Assembly: GCA_034440615.1 (NCBI GenBank)
Contig: JAOTOM010005133.1
Span: forward strand, 224,501 to 288,500
Source of the DNA: Ashinkailepas kermadecensis
Taxonomy: Eukaryota > Arthropoda > Thecostraca > Neolepadidae
Length of the DNA: 64,000 bases
Direction of reading: 5' to 3'
This document shows positions 42,790 through 53,447 of this stretch, one piece after another. The position numbers and the translations under genes are program-made. Under the pieces are notes generated by a model. It had not been told where the DNA came from. It ran no database searches and saw only the letters and a program-made list of their open reading frames with translations. How positions within the stretch are numbered: the stretch's first letter is position 1; every line of letters starts with the position of its first letter.

Positions 42790-44380
42790 CCCCACTGTCT
42801 CCTGTCTCCTGTCATCTGTCTCCTGTCTCTGTCACCTGTCTCCTGTCTCTGTTTCCTGTCTCTGTTTCCTGTCTCTGTTTCCTGTCTCTGTCTCCTGTCT
42901 CTGTCTCCTGTCACCTGTCTCCTGTCTCTGTCTCCTGTCTCTGTCTCCTGTCACCTGTCTCCTGTCTCTGTATCCTGTCTCCTGTCTCTGTCTCCTGTCT
43001 CCTGTCTCTGTCTCCTGTCTCTGTCTCCTGTCACCTGTCTCTGTCTCCTGTCTCCTGTCTCTGTTTCCTGTCTCTGTCTCCTGTCTCTGTCTCCTGTCTC
43101 TGTCACCTGTCACCTGTCTCTGTCTCCTGTCTCTGTCTCCTGTCTCTGTCTCCTGTCTCTGTCTCCTGTCTCTGTCTCCTGTCTTTGTCTCCTGTCTCTG
43201 TCTCCTGTCTCTGTCTCCTGTCTCCTGTCTTCTGTCTCTGTCTCCTGTCTTTGTCTCCTGTCTCTGTCTCCTGTCTCTGTCTCCTGTCTCTGTCTCCTGT
43301 CTCTGTCTCCTGTCTCTGTCTCCTGTCTCTGTCTCCCTTCTCTGTCTCCTGTCTCTGTCTCCTGTCTCTGTCTCCTGCCTCTGTCTCCTGTCTCTGTCTC
43401 CTGTCTCTATCTCCTGTCTCTGTCTTCTGTCTCTGTATATGTCTCCTGTCTCTGTCTCCTGTCTCTGTCTCCTGTCTCTGTCTCCTGTCTCTGTCTCTGT
43501 CTCCTGTCTCTGTCTCCTGTCTCTGTCTCCTGTCTCTGTCTCCTGTCTCCTGTCTCTGTCTCCTGTCTCGGTCTCCTGTATCTGACTCCTGTCTCTGTCT
43601 CCTGTCTCTGTCTCCCGTCTCTGTTTCCTGCATCTGTCTCCTGTCTCTGTCTCCTGTCTCTGACTCCTGTCTCCTGTCTCCGTCTCCTGTCTCTGTCTCT
43701 GTCTCCTGTCTCCTGTCTCCTGTCTATATCTCCTGTCTCTCCTGTCTCCTGTCTCTGTCTCTGTCTCCTGTCTCCTATCTCTGGCTCCTGTATCTGTCTC
43801 CTGTCTCCTGTCTCCTGTATCTGTTTCTTGTCTCCTGTTTCCTGTCTCCTGTATCCTGTCTCCTGTCTCCTGCCTCCTGTCTCCTGTCTCCTGTCTCAGG
43901 TCTCTCTCTCTCCTGTCTCTGTCTCATGTCTCCTGCCTCCTGTCTCCTGCCTCCTTTCTCCTGTTTCTGTATTCTGTTTCTGTATCCTGTTTCTGTATCC
44001 TGTTTCTGTATCCTGTTTCTGTATCCTGTTTCTGTATCCTGTTTCTGTATCCTGTTTCTGTATCCTGTTTCTGTATCCTGTTTCTGTATCCTGTTTCTGT
44101 ATCCTGTTTCTGTATCCTGTTTCTGTATCCTGTTTCTGTATCCTGTTTCTGTATCCTGTGTCCTGTCTCTGTCTCCTGTCTCTGTCTCCTTTTTATGTAT
44201 CCTGTCTTTGTCTCCTGTTTATGTCTCCTGTTTCTGTCTCCTGTCTCTGTATCCTACCTCTGTCTCCGGTCTCTGTCTCCTGTCTCCGTCTCCTGTCTCT
44301 GTCTGGTGTCTCTGTCTGGTATCTCTGTCTGGTGTCTCTGTCTCTGTCTCCTGTCTCTTTCTCATGTCTCCTCATATGTC
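42790..44380. repeat. CTGTCTCCTGTCT low-complexity array, 1.6 kb
   Basis: Blocks of CTGTCTC and CTGTCTCCTGT (period near 12) dominate. A sub-array of TTTCTGTATCCTG (period 12) occupies about 43970-44160. The Ser/Leu/Cys and Arg/Asp/Glu/Thr frames on the two strands are products of this composition. Confidence 0.95.
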
Positions 44381-44737
44381 TGAATCTGGTCTGAGTTGAG
44401 CAGAGGGATCAAGGTGTAATGTAATTAGCGTCTATGGCACAAAGTTGCCAAAAATATGTTCACAGTTCGATTACATGACCTTCCCCCGCCCGGCCCGCAT
44501 GCGTGACTCTGGTGCACCTTGTTTCAGTTTGTTCCACTGCACAACGCTAGTGAGGTTGTCAGTGCATCAACAACCTCGTTCTTTCAGCGCCGTTGCAACG
44601 ATATTTACATAAGTATTCTTGAACTAGGATAGCACCAATGACGCCATGGTGTTATTATCGCTCTGTACAAAATAATCCGATCAAAGGAGTTTTGGCAGGC
44701 ACGGTCTCGTCTCGCCTCTTGCGAGAGTCAGTTCTTT

Positions 44738-45240
44738 AGCAGAGGCCATCTGCATCATACACCAGGATATGTCACTGACCAGGTAGTGTGTGCCACACCG
44801 TCAGAGACAGTCCTCTAGCAGAGGCCATCTGTCACAGACACCAGGATATCTCATTGACCAGGTGGTGTGTGCCACACCGTCAGAGACAGTCCTCTAGCAG
44901 AGGCCATCTGTCACAGACACCAGGATATCTCATTGACCAGGTGGTGTGTGCCACACCGTCAGAGACAGTCCTCTAGCAGAGGCCATCTGTCACAGACACC
45001 AGGATATCTCATTGACCAGGTGGTGTGTGCCACACCATCAGAGACAGTCCTCTAGCAGAGGCCATCTGTCACAGACACCAGGATATCTCATTGCCAGGTG
45101 GTGTGTGCCACACCATCAGAGACAGTCCTCTAGCAGAGGCCATCTGTCACAGACACCAGGATATCTCATTGACCAGGTGGTGTGTGCCACACCATCAGAG
45201 ACAGTCCTCTAGCAGGGGCCATCTGCCACAGACACCAGGA
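44738..45240. repeat. 79-bp minisatellite, 6-7 copies, each with an exon-like segment
   Basis: Copies start at about 44740, 44819, 44898, 44977 and 45056, then continue with small indels to 45240. Each has CAGTCCTCTAG (pyrimidines then AG), an open 46-base segment and CCAGGTGGTGTGTG (GT donor). Confidence 0.9.
44819..44864 (+). CDS. Drak: Drak-like kinase, candidate mini-exon 6 (APE region), one of several copies
   Basis: Exon 5 ends in G (phase 1) and exon 7 starts with the last base of a split Trp codon (phase 2), so a short exon is needed between them. This segment starts after CCTCTAG with CA (making Ala with the G), and ends TG before GTGTGT (making TGG, Trp). It reads A-EAICHRHQDISLTR-W, 16 residues against about 17 in insect Drak. 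The ISLT..W end resembles the family, but APE would be AEA. Several tandem copies are equally usable and cannot be joined in frame to each other, so at most one could be used. Phase fit on both sides is the main support; chance is possible. Confidence 0.35.
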
Positions 45241-46320
45241 TCTCTCACTAACCAGATTATGTGTGCCACTACATCCATCCATTCTGGCATTCCGGGCAGA
45301 TCCACACAACCCGTCTCGGGGGTCCCAAATGACCCCGGTCTAACTACTGAACTAAGTGTTGCACGAGAACGAATAATTCAGTGTTTTTAAAACTTTTGAT
45401 ATTTGCGTGCTAGGGTAATGTGAATCGTGCGATACAGCTTCGACAGCATTTAGATCATGAAAACTAGAAATCAACCATAAAACAGCAATGTCCAGATAGG
45501 CTGAGCCCATCTTGCGCAAATTATCCTGGCCTGGCCTCAGGCTGCCTGAATGAGGCCAAACAAATTGTATAAGGAACTTCTCTTGATGTGCGCGCATGCC
45601 AAGGTGAAAATGATGCTTGAAGAACATGCATATTTTTTAAAAATAGTAAAATGGGTCTAAAATGTGCGAAAATTGGTTGTGACCTCAGATCACTAACCTG
45701 ACATGAAACAAACATTCGACATATACGTTTAGGAGACACTGCCCAATTGTACTCACCTAGCAAATTCCCTTTCAAAATATCTTGATGTGTATGAGTTATC
45801 CATCTTCACACATTTTTGGAGGTTTTACCTGAGCTGAGCCTGTTTTACCTGAGCTGGGTTAATGACCTTACATGACATGAGGTTGACATTTTCGTGCTAA
45901 ACGCAAAAATGACAAGGAAGATACTGCATATTTTGCCGCGCGGCCTGTCGCAGTTCTTCCGCTGTTGCGGAAGACCCTAAGGGTGGCATAAAAAGACCTG
46001 TCGAGACAGGGCGGGTGAATATCAGCACCACGAGTTCGTTATCGTCACAGAATGCTGCTCCCACAAATAGGATGTCAATATTAGGCTTGCGTTAATATCA
46101 GCACCATTAGTTCGTCATTGTGGCATGATGCTGCCCCCACAGATATCATGCCAGGCTTCTAAACGTATACACCTGACCCAGGTCACTGGACATGCGTACT
46201 AAGGTATTCGTTAAATTGTGTGGCGTTTCCTATACACGACTGCCACTATCTGGGCCTGCAATGTAGTCTACGTACTCCTGTACCTGTCGCATTCACATAT
46301 TATGTGTTTTCTTAACATGT
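45241..46320. other. No gene seen; short duplicated segment at 46017-46145
   Basis: AATATCAGCACCA..AGTTCGT occurs twice about 85 bp apart. Otherwise nothing is recognised. Confidence 0.35.
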
Positions 46321-46323
46321 CCG

Positions 46324-46490
46324 AGGTCGGTGGGCGAGCTGGCGTACCCACTCGTGTACCCTCAGTATCGGCACATATATGCACATTCTACAAAGTCTCT
46401 GTCCTCAGGTCGGTGGGCGAGCTGGCGTACGCACTCGTGTACCCTCAGTATCGGTACGTATATGCGTATTCTACAAAGTATCTGTCCCCA
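46324..46490. repeat. 83-bp repeat of the exon 7 acceptor border
   Basis: AGGTCGGTGGGCGAGCTGGC starts at 46324 and 46407; the true exon border is at 46490, with an 83-bp period. The decoys would read SVGELAY before diverging. Confidence 0.92.
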
Positions 46491-46491
46491 G

Positions 46492-46662
46492 GTCGGTGGG
46501 CGTGCTGGCGTACGTACTTCTAACGGGCTTCACACCTTTCGGCGGCGACACCGACTCGGAGACGTTCCGCAACATCGCCACTGCCGAGCTAGAGTTTCCC
46601 GACGAGTTATTCGAAGACGTCTCGGAGTCGGCCAAGGACTTCATTCGCAGCTGCCTGACGAA
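46492..46662 (+). CDS. Drak: Drak-like kinase, exon 7 (C-lobe)
   Basis: Acceptor TGTCCCCAG ends at 46491. The first base completes a Trp codon and the exon reads SVGVLAYVLLTGFTPFGGDT, DSETFRNIATAELEFPDELF and EDVSESAKDFIRSCLT plus AA. This matches insect Drak nearly motif for motif (WSVGVLTYVLLSGFSPFGGD, ETF.NI, FPD.LF, DFIRR). The donor is GTAGTC at 46663, weak but the only one that avoids the TAG in frame and gives phase 2 to exon 8. Confidence 0.9.
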
Positions 46663-47318
46663 GTAGTCCAGGTGGGCCATTGACTCTCACGGGGAAACGG
46701 AAACTATTGGTGGCGAGATAGGGCACTATTGACTCTTGTAGGTCTAGATATTTGTTTTCCTCAACTTCGTGTGCCACGAATATTAATGTAATTACACGTG
46801 TAAAATGTATGTAAAGAAAGAGAAAGGGATGCCGTGGACTGTGTTCGCTGTCTTGATGTTTGTATGCTCTGTAGAACGGTCGAGGGGTATCGTCATCCTT
46901 TTCAGTCCTACATTCTATCAGCTGCATTGTCTCGCATTATTTGCAACATTGATCCGTATTTTGGGACCAGATTCTGCTCAGTTTCACGAAATTTGCATTG
47001 CCTTCAAACTTGCTGTCGTCGTGTAAATATGCTTTGATCGTTCCGTGGGTGATCGGCGTCCTCACTTCAACACGATAAATACATCACCGTCATGGTAATG
47101 CAAATTTGAGGATATACCAACACAAACTTTAAAAAACAACATTATGCGTGGAAACATATTTTCACCACCACAGAGTGAACTGGCAGTGGCACGCTTAGGC
47201 TACGCTTCCTCGGTTATGATCAGGTGCAAGGAATGAATAGAGCATTCGGGTAACGACAATGCATCTCAGAATGAATATTAACTACCTATGATGCGTGATG
47301 CCGTTTTTCTTCTTCCAG

Positions 47319-50300
47319 GCAGCGTCCCTCTGTTCATCAGTGTCAGGAGCACCGCTGGCTGTGGCCACCTGCCACACCACCACCACCATCGCCGCCCCTT
47401 ACCCTGTCCGTGCCCCGCAGCGTAGAGCCACAGCGTGGCGCACTGCACCACTCCATCTCCAAGAGCCGTGAGGTGCTCTCATTCAAGGTCAACAACAGTA
47501 ACCTGAAGAAGAACATCTCAAAGTCACGCGAGCGTCTGTGCGACCTCCAGTTCGGTCTGGCCAAGTCTGTCGACGCGTTCCCGTTGTGTCTGCGCGCGGA
47601 CATGTCGCGTCTGACGGACGGAGTCACCAGCCGGCCGCCCTGGAAGGGTGCCGGCCTACTCTCCACACCGCCTCCGGAGCGTGTCAACTCGTTCAGGGTG
47701 CGAGACCAGTACCAGAGCCAGGTGGCAGCAGCGCTGGGTGGAAGCTGCCAGAACCTGGAAGTGACGCCAGCACCGCTGGTGCGGGACCGCAGGAAGAGCT
47801 CGACCCAGGCCGCAGAGTCGCTTGACTGGCGGTCATTTCTGCCCCGCAACAGCAGCAAACATAGCTGCACGATCCGACGCGCCACGGAGCAGCAGAACAC
47901 CAGACCGGGTGAGGACACCAGGGTCCAACAAGCTGGGGTGAGAGCAAGCTCCACCCAGCAGGGATCCGATGTGATCGTACCACCTGACAAAACACGGCGC
48001 AATTCCACAAAGGAACTCTCGTCGACATCTCTAGATGAGCAAAGCCAGACAACAGTTAGTGGTGTCATGAACGACGAAGCTGATGTGCTAACAAGACTGT
48101 GCAAAGTCAGTAGCAAGAAAACGGAAGCAGAGCAGATTCAACTTCCTGAAAAGGTCCGATCGTATGATGCCGACACCCAGGCGCCCCTCCAGGCATGCGC
48201 GACGTACACTGCAGTATCTGTAGCAACCGAAGGAGATAAACGTACTGGAGAAAGTTTATCACAAGCTGATAGTCTGGAATTAGTACTAAGAGATGCCCTA
48301 CACTGCAATGACAAGACACAACTCGATCAAATCGAGGAACTTCCGTATCACACTGAAAAACTACGGCGTGCCGATGCCCCTATGCAAGAAGCTGCCCTCT
48401 GCAACAACATCCGGTCAGCGTCCGAGCAATGCCGCATCTTGACATCTGGAAGGCATCAACCGCTGGCGACGAGAACGAAGGCACCGCCATCTGTTCCGGA
48501 CACGAAGATGTCGGCCAGGAAGCAGTCGGCCATGCCAACTGTATCCTCCACACCTCACCCGGTCGCCGTAGTCCCGGCCAGGAAGCAGTCGGCCATGCCA
48601 ACTGTATCCTCCACACCTCACCCGGTTGCCGTAGTCCCGGCCAGGAAGCAGTCGGCCATGCCAGCTGTATCCTCCACACCTCACCCGGTTGCCGTAGTCC
48701 CGGCCAGGAAGCAGTCGGCCATGCCAGCTGTATCCTCCACACCTCACCCGGTTGCCGTGGTCCCGGCCAGGAAGCAGTCGGCCATGCCAGCTGTATCCTC
48801 CACACCTCACCCGGTTGCCGTAGTCCCGGCCAGGAAGCAGTCGGTCATTCCAGCTGTATCCTCCACACCTCACCCGGTTGCCGTAGTCCCGGCCAGGAAG
48901 CAGTCGGCCATGCCAGCTGTATCCTCCACACCTCACCCGGTTGCCGTAGTCCCGGCCAGGAAGCAGTCGGTCATTCCAGCTGTATCCTCCACACCCGGTT
49001 GCGTGTCCGGCCGAAGCGTGGTTTCTGTATCCTCCACACCTCACCCGGTTGCCGTGGTCCCGGCCAGGAAGCAGTCGGCCATGCCAGCTGTATCCTCCAC
49101 ACCTCACCCGGTTGCCGTAGTCCCGGCCAGGAAGCAGTCGGTCATTCCAGCTGTATCCTCCACACCTCACCCGGTTGCCGTAGTCCCGGCCAGGAAGCAG
49201 TCGGTCATGCCAGCTGTATCCTCCACACCTCACCCGGTTGCCGTGGTCCCGGCCAGGAAGCAGTCGGCCATGCCAGCTGTATCCTCCACACCTCACCCGG
49301 TTGCCGTAGTCCCGGCCAGGAAGCAGTCGGTCATTCCAGCTGTATCCTCCATACCTCACCCGGTTGCCGTGGTCCCGGCCAGGAAGCAGTCGGCCATGCC
49401 AGCTGTATCCTCCATACCTCACCCGGTTGCCGTGGTCCCGGCCAGGAAGCAGTCGGCCATGCCAGCTGTGTTCTCCACACCTCACCCGGCCGCCGTCGTC
49501 CCACATAAGTGGGCGTCGTGCTCCGGCCAGATGGGGACCCGCCCATCACGTCGCGCCAGTACAGCGACCGTCTCGTATCGCAAGGCGCCGACACACCGGC
49601 GAAACTCGCTCAATCTCCTGACCTCCCTGACCGTGCCCACAGTCATTGAACAGGTGGCGTCGCATACACGTCAGAAGTCCGCCCCTGTGGACAAACTGCA
49701 GCAGCCAGTGGCGTCGCATAGACGGCAAAAGTCGGCTCCAGTCGACACCCGGGAGTTCACGAGCAGTCGGGAGAGAAGAGTGACGTCACATAAAGACACA
49801 CGAAATAGCGACAGCAGCCAGAAGACAACGGTGACGTCAGAGAACTACACGCTAAGCCGTGCAGCCAATCAGCATCTACCAGCGACGTCACACAGCCGTA
49901 CACAAGATCACGGCATCAGTCCGGGGCCGCCAGTGGCGTTACAAAAACGTACACAAGACCGTGGCAATAGTCCGGGCCCGCCAGTGGCGTTAGAAAAACG
50001 TACACAAGACCGTGGCACCAGCCCAGGGCCGCCAGTGGCGTCACTCAAATCCACACAAGATCGTGGCACCAGTCCGGGGCCGCCTGTGCCGTGCGTCAAA
50101 ACTACACAAGACCGCGGCACCAGCCCGGGTCGGGCAGTCGCTCTCCACCACCGCGGTGTCAACACAGACGACATCCGACTGGCGGCAGTCGGTGACGCCC
50201 ACATGGTGTGGCAGTGCACGCAGACCCCACACGTGTCGGCCGACGCCGAGTCGACTGGCTCGCCGCCGGTCACCAGACGGGCTGAGCCACGCACACGCCA

Positions 50301-51378
50301 GAACGGCCTGGAGCGCGCCACACCACTGCGCTCCAGCTGGCGAGACGTGGCCGGCCGGCAGACCAGGGTGACGCAGCACGTGTCGGCGAGGGCCTCCTCC
50401 AGTGAGGACAGTCAACGGCGGCGCCAGTCCTCCGGCGGCGAGAACGTGCACCAGCTGCGTAAGTCATCCACGGAAGAGAATGTGCACCAGCTGCGTCAGT
50501 CATCCACGGACGAGAATGTGCACAAGCTGCGTAAGTCATCCACGGACGAGAATGTGCACCAGCTGCGTAAGTCATCCACGGACGAGAATGTGCACCAGCT
50601 GCGTAAGTCATCCACGGACGAGAATGTGCACCAGCTGCGTAAGTCATCCACGGACGAGAATGTGCACCAGCTGCGTAAGTCATCCACGGACGAGAATGTG
50701 CACCAGCTGCGTAAGTCATCCACGGACGAGAATGTGCACCAGCTGCGTAAGTCATCCACGGACGAGAATGTGCACCAGCTGCGTAAGTCATCCACGGACG
50801 AGAATGTGCACCAGCTGCGTAAGTCATCCACGGACGAGAATGTGCACCAGCTGCGTAAGTCATCCACGGACGAGAATGTGCACCAGCTGCGTAAGTCATC
50901 CACGGACGAGGACGTGCGTCGGCTGGTGGCCGTCGGCGATCAGCGCGACGAGAACCTGCCGGCCACGACGGTGACAGCCACCAGCCAGCGGAAACGGGCG
51001 CCACTACACCGCCGCTCGAGCTCGCTCACCAGCGACCTGGGCAGCAGCGAGGTGTCAAGCGACGCCGGCAGCGAGAGCCACAACGTCGTGTGGTGGGAGG
51101 GCCGGGCCGAGCCGGACTGCACCACCCAGCTCGGGCCGGCGGTCACCGGCCGGCTGGTGAGACGGCAGCAAGCGCCGACACACCCTGGCCGGCCGCTGTT
51201 GGGTGCCGACGGGTCGGGCAGACGGCAGCGCCGTATCGCGCGCTCTCGCCAGGCTCCATTCGCTGGCCAGGGAGAGCCGCCAGAGGAAGCCGGCCGCGAC
51301 TGCTGGACGGTCTCCCTGGTCGACCACGCCACGGCGTATCTCGTCGGTCGGCAGGACATCCAGCCTGAAGTCGGCTGA
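47319..51378 (+). CDS. Drak: Drak-like kinase, last exon: end of kinase domain and long repetitive tail
   Basis: After CTTCTTCCAG the exon joins AA of exon 7 (Lys) and reads QRPSVHQCQEHRWL, the last helix of the kinase fold. About 1,340 further codons follow. The tail has a conserved-looking segment (SISKSREVLSFKVNNSNLKK, SKSRERLCDLQFGLAKSVDA), a Ser/Thr-rich region, about sixteen 21-residue repeats (ARKQSAMPAVSSTPHPVAVVP) at 48511-49505, two RRQKSAP-type motifs, five 17-residue TQDRGTSPGPPVA repeats (about 49890-50145) and about thirteen 12-residue ENVHQLRKSSTD repeats (50448-50912). No transmembrane segment is seen. Basic-x-x-Ser sites are very frequent. The frame stays open through all repeats. 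Relative to the inverted copy there is one extra G near 51208-51217, which changes the last 55 or so residues. A stop follows at 51378 (or about 51388 in the other frame). Confidence 0.85.
48511..49505 (+). repeat. 63-bp coding minisatellite, about 16 copies
   Basis: The unit encodes 21 residues, ARKQSAMPAVSSTPHPVAVVP, with A/T, M/I and V/A variants. One aberrant unit near 48990-49030 (STPGCVSGRSVVSVS) keeps the frame. Confidence 0.95.
50448..50912 (+). repeat. 36-bp coding minisatellite, about 13 copies
   Basis: The unit encodes ENVHQLRKSSTD. The central ten copies are nearly identical at DNA level; the inverted paralogue has about eight, more varied, copies. Confidence 0.95.
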
Positions 51379-51779
51379 GGTCAGGTGAGGTGAGGTCAGC
51401 CAACGTCAAGGGTGCCTGAGAAATGATGCTGTTGGACGAGCTTGATGTCCATGACTATATTTATTTGAGCTGACCTGCGTTTGACACATACTCTCTGATG
51501 GACTCCGTATACTTTTGGGACGAAAACTGTACTTGAGCCTGCGTGGGAGTGGTGTTTTCTTTCAGTGCTGGTTCACCGATGAACTCTGCCTCCCTTACCC
51601 TGAGTCTGGCCAGCTGATGGAGTTAGATGTGGCACCATGAGGAGATTGGTGCATACTTCGTGTTGCTGTAGGAAGCCATCCGAGGTCATGTAATATATAT
51701 TGGGTGACACTTGATTTTGTTTACATCGATCGCATTGTATGCCAGAATATTATCGCAGTTCTCAGATCTGATATGTTTC

Positions 51780-51831
<52 letters not shown>

Positions 51832-52210
51832 ATGTATGAGAAATATGAGACACGGCATATCTAGAAATTTGCATGAATGACTACTGCATTACGCTAACTC
51901 CAAGTCATTATCCGAACTTTTTTGCTACTCTCCCCTTCCCTCTCTCATTGTTTTTTCTTGAATATCTCCAAAGTCGCTGCCGCTACCTAGCTAGAACTTT
52001 GAGTGTCTTCAATGAACAGCTGGACTATATTTTTTGTATTCGAAACATTGAATTCAAGGTCGTTGCAGTTATCGTCAATATGAGTCATACTTACATGAAC
52101 CGGCGTCATATTACACGTTTATGATGACGTGCAGTCATTTATAGGCGCACACATGTCGCCACTGAATTCATATTCAGCACTCAATTTTACTCTTGCATGA
52201 TCGTCAGCGT
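51379..52210. repeat. 3' flank of the kinase gene; (TA)n at 51781-51829
   Basis: Downstream of the stop there is a short GTCAGGTGAGGTGAGGTCAG repeat and a TA microsatellite of about 24 units. No clear AATAAA was found close by. Confidence 0.5.
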
Positions 52211-52212
52211 GG

Positions 52213-52435
52213 CGCGCGCCACCGAAGCTACTCAACTGACCGTGAAGTGATGGTTGACTATTGCACCGTGGCCGTGATCGCCGTCGGAGGTACTCAGCTG
52301 ACCGTGAAGTGATGGTTGACTATCGCACCGTGGCCGTGATCGCCGTCGGGGGTACTCAGCTGACCGTGAAGTGATGGTTGACTATCGCACCGTCGCCGTG
52401 ATCGCCGTGATCGCCGTCGGGGGTATTCAGCTGAC
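52213..52435. repeat. Repeat of about 60 bp, 3-4 copies
   Basis: CTGACCGTGAAGTGATGGTT and GACTATCGCACCGTGGCCGT recur in tandem with CGTGATCGCCGTCGG. Confidence 0.85.
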
Positions 52436-53035
52436 CTGTAGAGTGATCGGGGGCGTGGCCAGGGCGGTTGGTATTCCCTGTGTCTTTGTCCCTTAAGATT
52501 CGCCTGTCGTTTCGTGTCTGCAGAGACCCATGATTGCAACACCTCCGATGTATTTGTCTGTGACCTGGTGGTAGCCATTGCTGGGTGAGGAACTAAGTCA
52601 TCATCTACCCTACAACTGATATCGGATTGCTAATCGCCGGCGTTGCCCATTGACTAACTTGCATAGATGATATCTCAATGGAATAGCCGCAAACTTAGGG
52701 ATGCGTGACCATGTTGAAAACTCCATGGTGAACTCAATCACTCGGTAGATCAAACGAGGCAATGCCCAGGAATATCTGTAAGGTGGACATGTGGCTTTTT
52801 ATTAAGCATATTTAAAGACAAAAGTGGCGGCTTAGATTAGCCTATTAATAACAAGCTACACAGGGCTGTGTGTTGAAGTCTATGGCGCTTTGTCCAATGA
52901 TTAGTAAGCGTGCTTATTTGCAGTTTTGCGTACATATCTTTCTCATGCTATGGATATGCCATTGTAGGCATCATTTCTGAGATCCCTTTTCTCGTCACGT
53001 TCACTGACACCCATGATTGTAGTATTTCTGAAACA

Positions 53036-53237
53036 CATAGGCGCAGCCATGGGGACGGAACCCGGACCCTCCATTTGTTAAAAAAATGACACTAAATCAA
53101 AAAGAAATGTTTAGTTTTGCACCATGCCAAACGATAAACATTCGACGCTCTTCGCACGACAAAGGAGTTCGCAATAAATAACAGTTTTGGAGCGTCGGCC
53201 ACCTCACCCACCTAAGACAATCCTGGCTTCGCCACTG
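53036..53237. mobile_element. Small hAT-type MITE inserted in a duplicated segment
   Basis: Ends CATAGGCGCAGCCA and TGGCTTCGCCACTG are imperfect inverted repeats like those of the large element at 9595. The flanks (53.00 kb and 53.24-53.35 kb) match an uninterrupted copy at about 52.53-52.66 kb (CTGTGACCTGGTGGT, CTACAACTGATA.CGGATTGC), which acts as an empty site. No 8-bp duplication was found. Confidence 0.55.
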
Positions 53238-53447
53238 ATGATGTATGTGGTTGTGACCTGGTGGTGACTTTGCTGGGTATTAATCTTGGTCACCAGTTAT
53301 CTCTACAACTGATAGCGGATTGCTAGTCGTCAGTGTTCCTCTTAGATTGACTCACAGGAAGGAAGCCTTGGTCCGGCTGATGATCGTGCACATGGAATGC
53401 ATTAAAAAGTTGAAGAGCTGGTGAAGAGCTGGTGAAGAGCTGGTGAT

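Noticed and set aside
43185..44399. 404-residue Ser/Cys/Leu frame and antisense Arg/Asp/Glu/Thr frames
   Set aside because: Composition of the CTGTCTC array only.
48415..49506. Antisense and alternative-frame ORFs over the 63-bp coding repeat
   Set aside because: Shadows of the kinase tail; only the frame continuous with the kinase domain is supported.
50270..51004. Antisense 244-residue frame over the 36-bp repeat
   Set aside because: Shadow of the ENVHQLRKSSTD coding frame.
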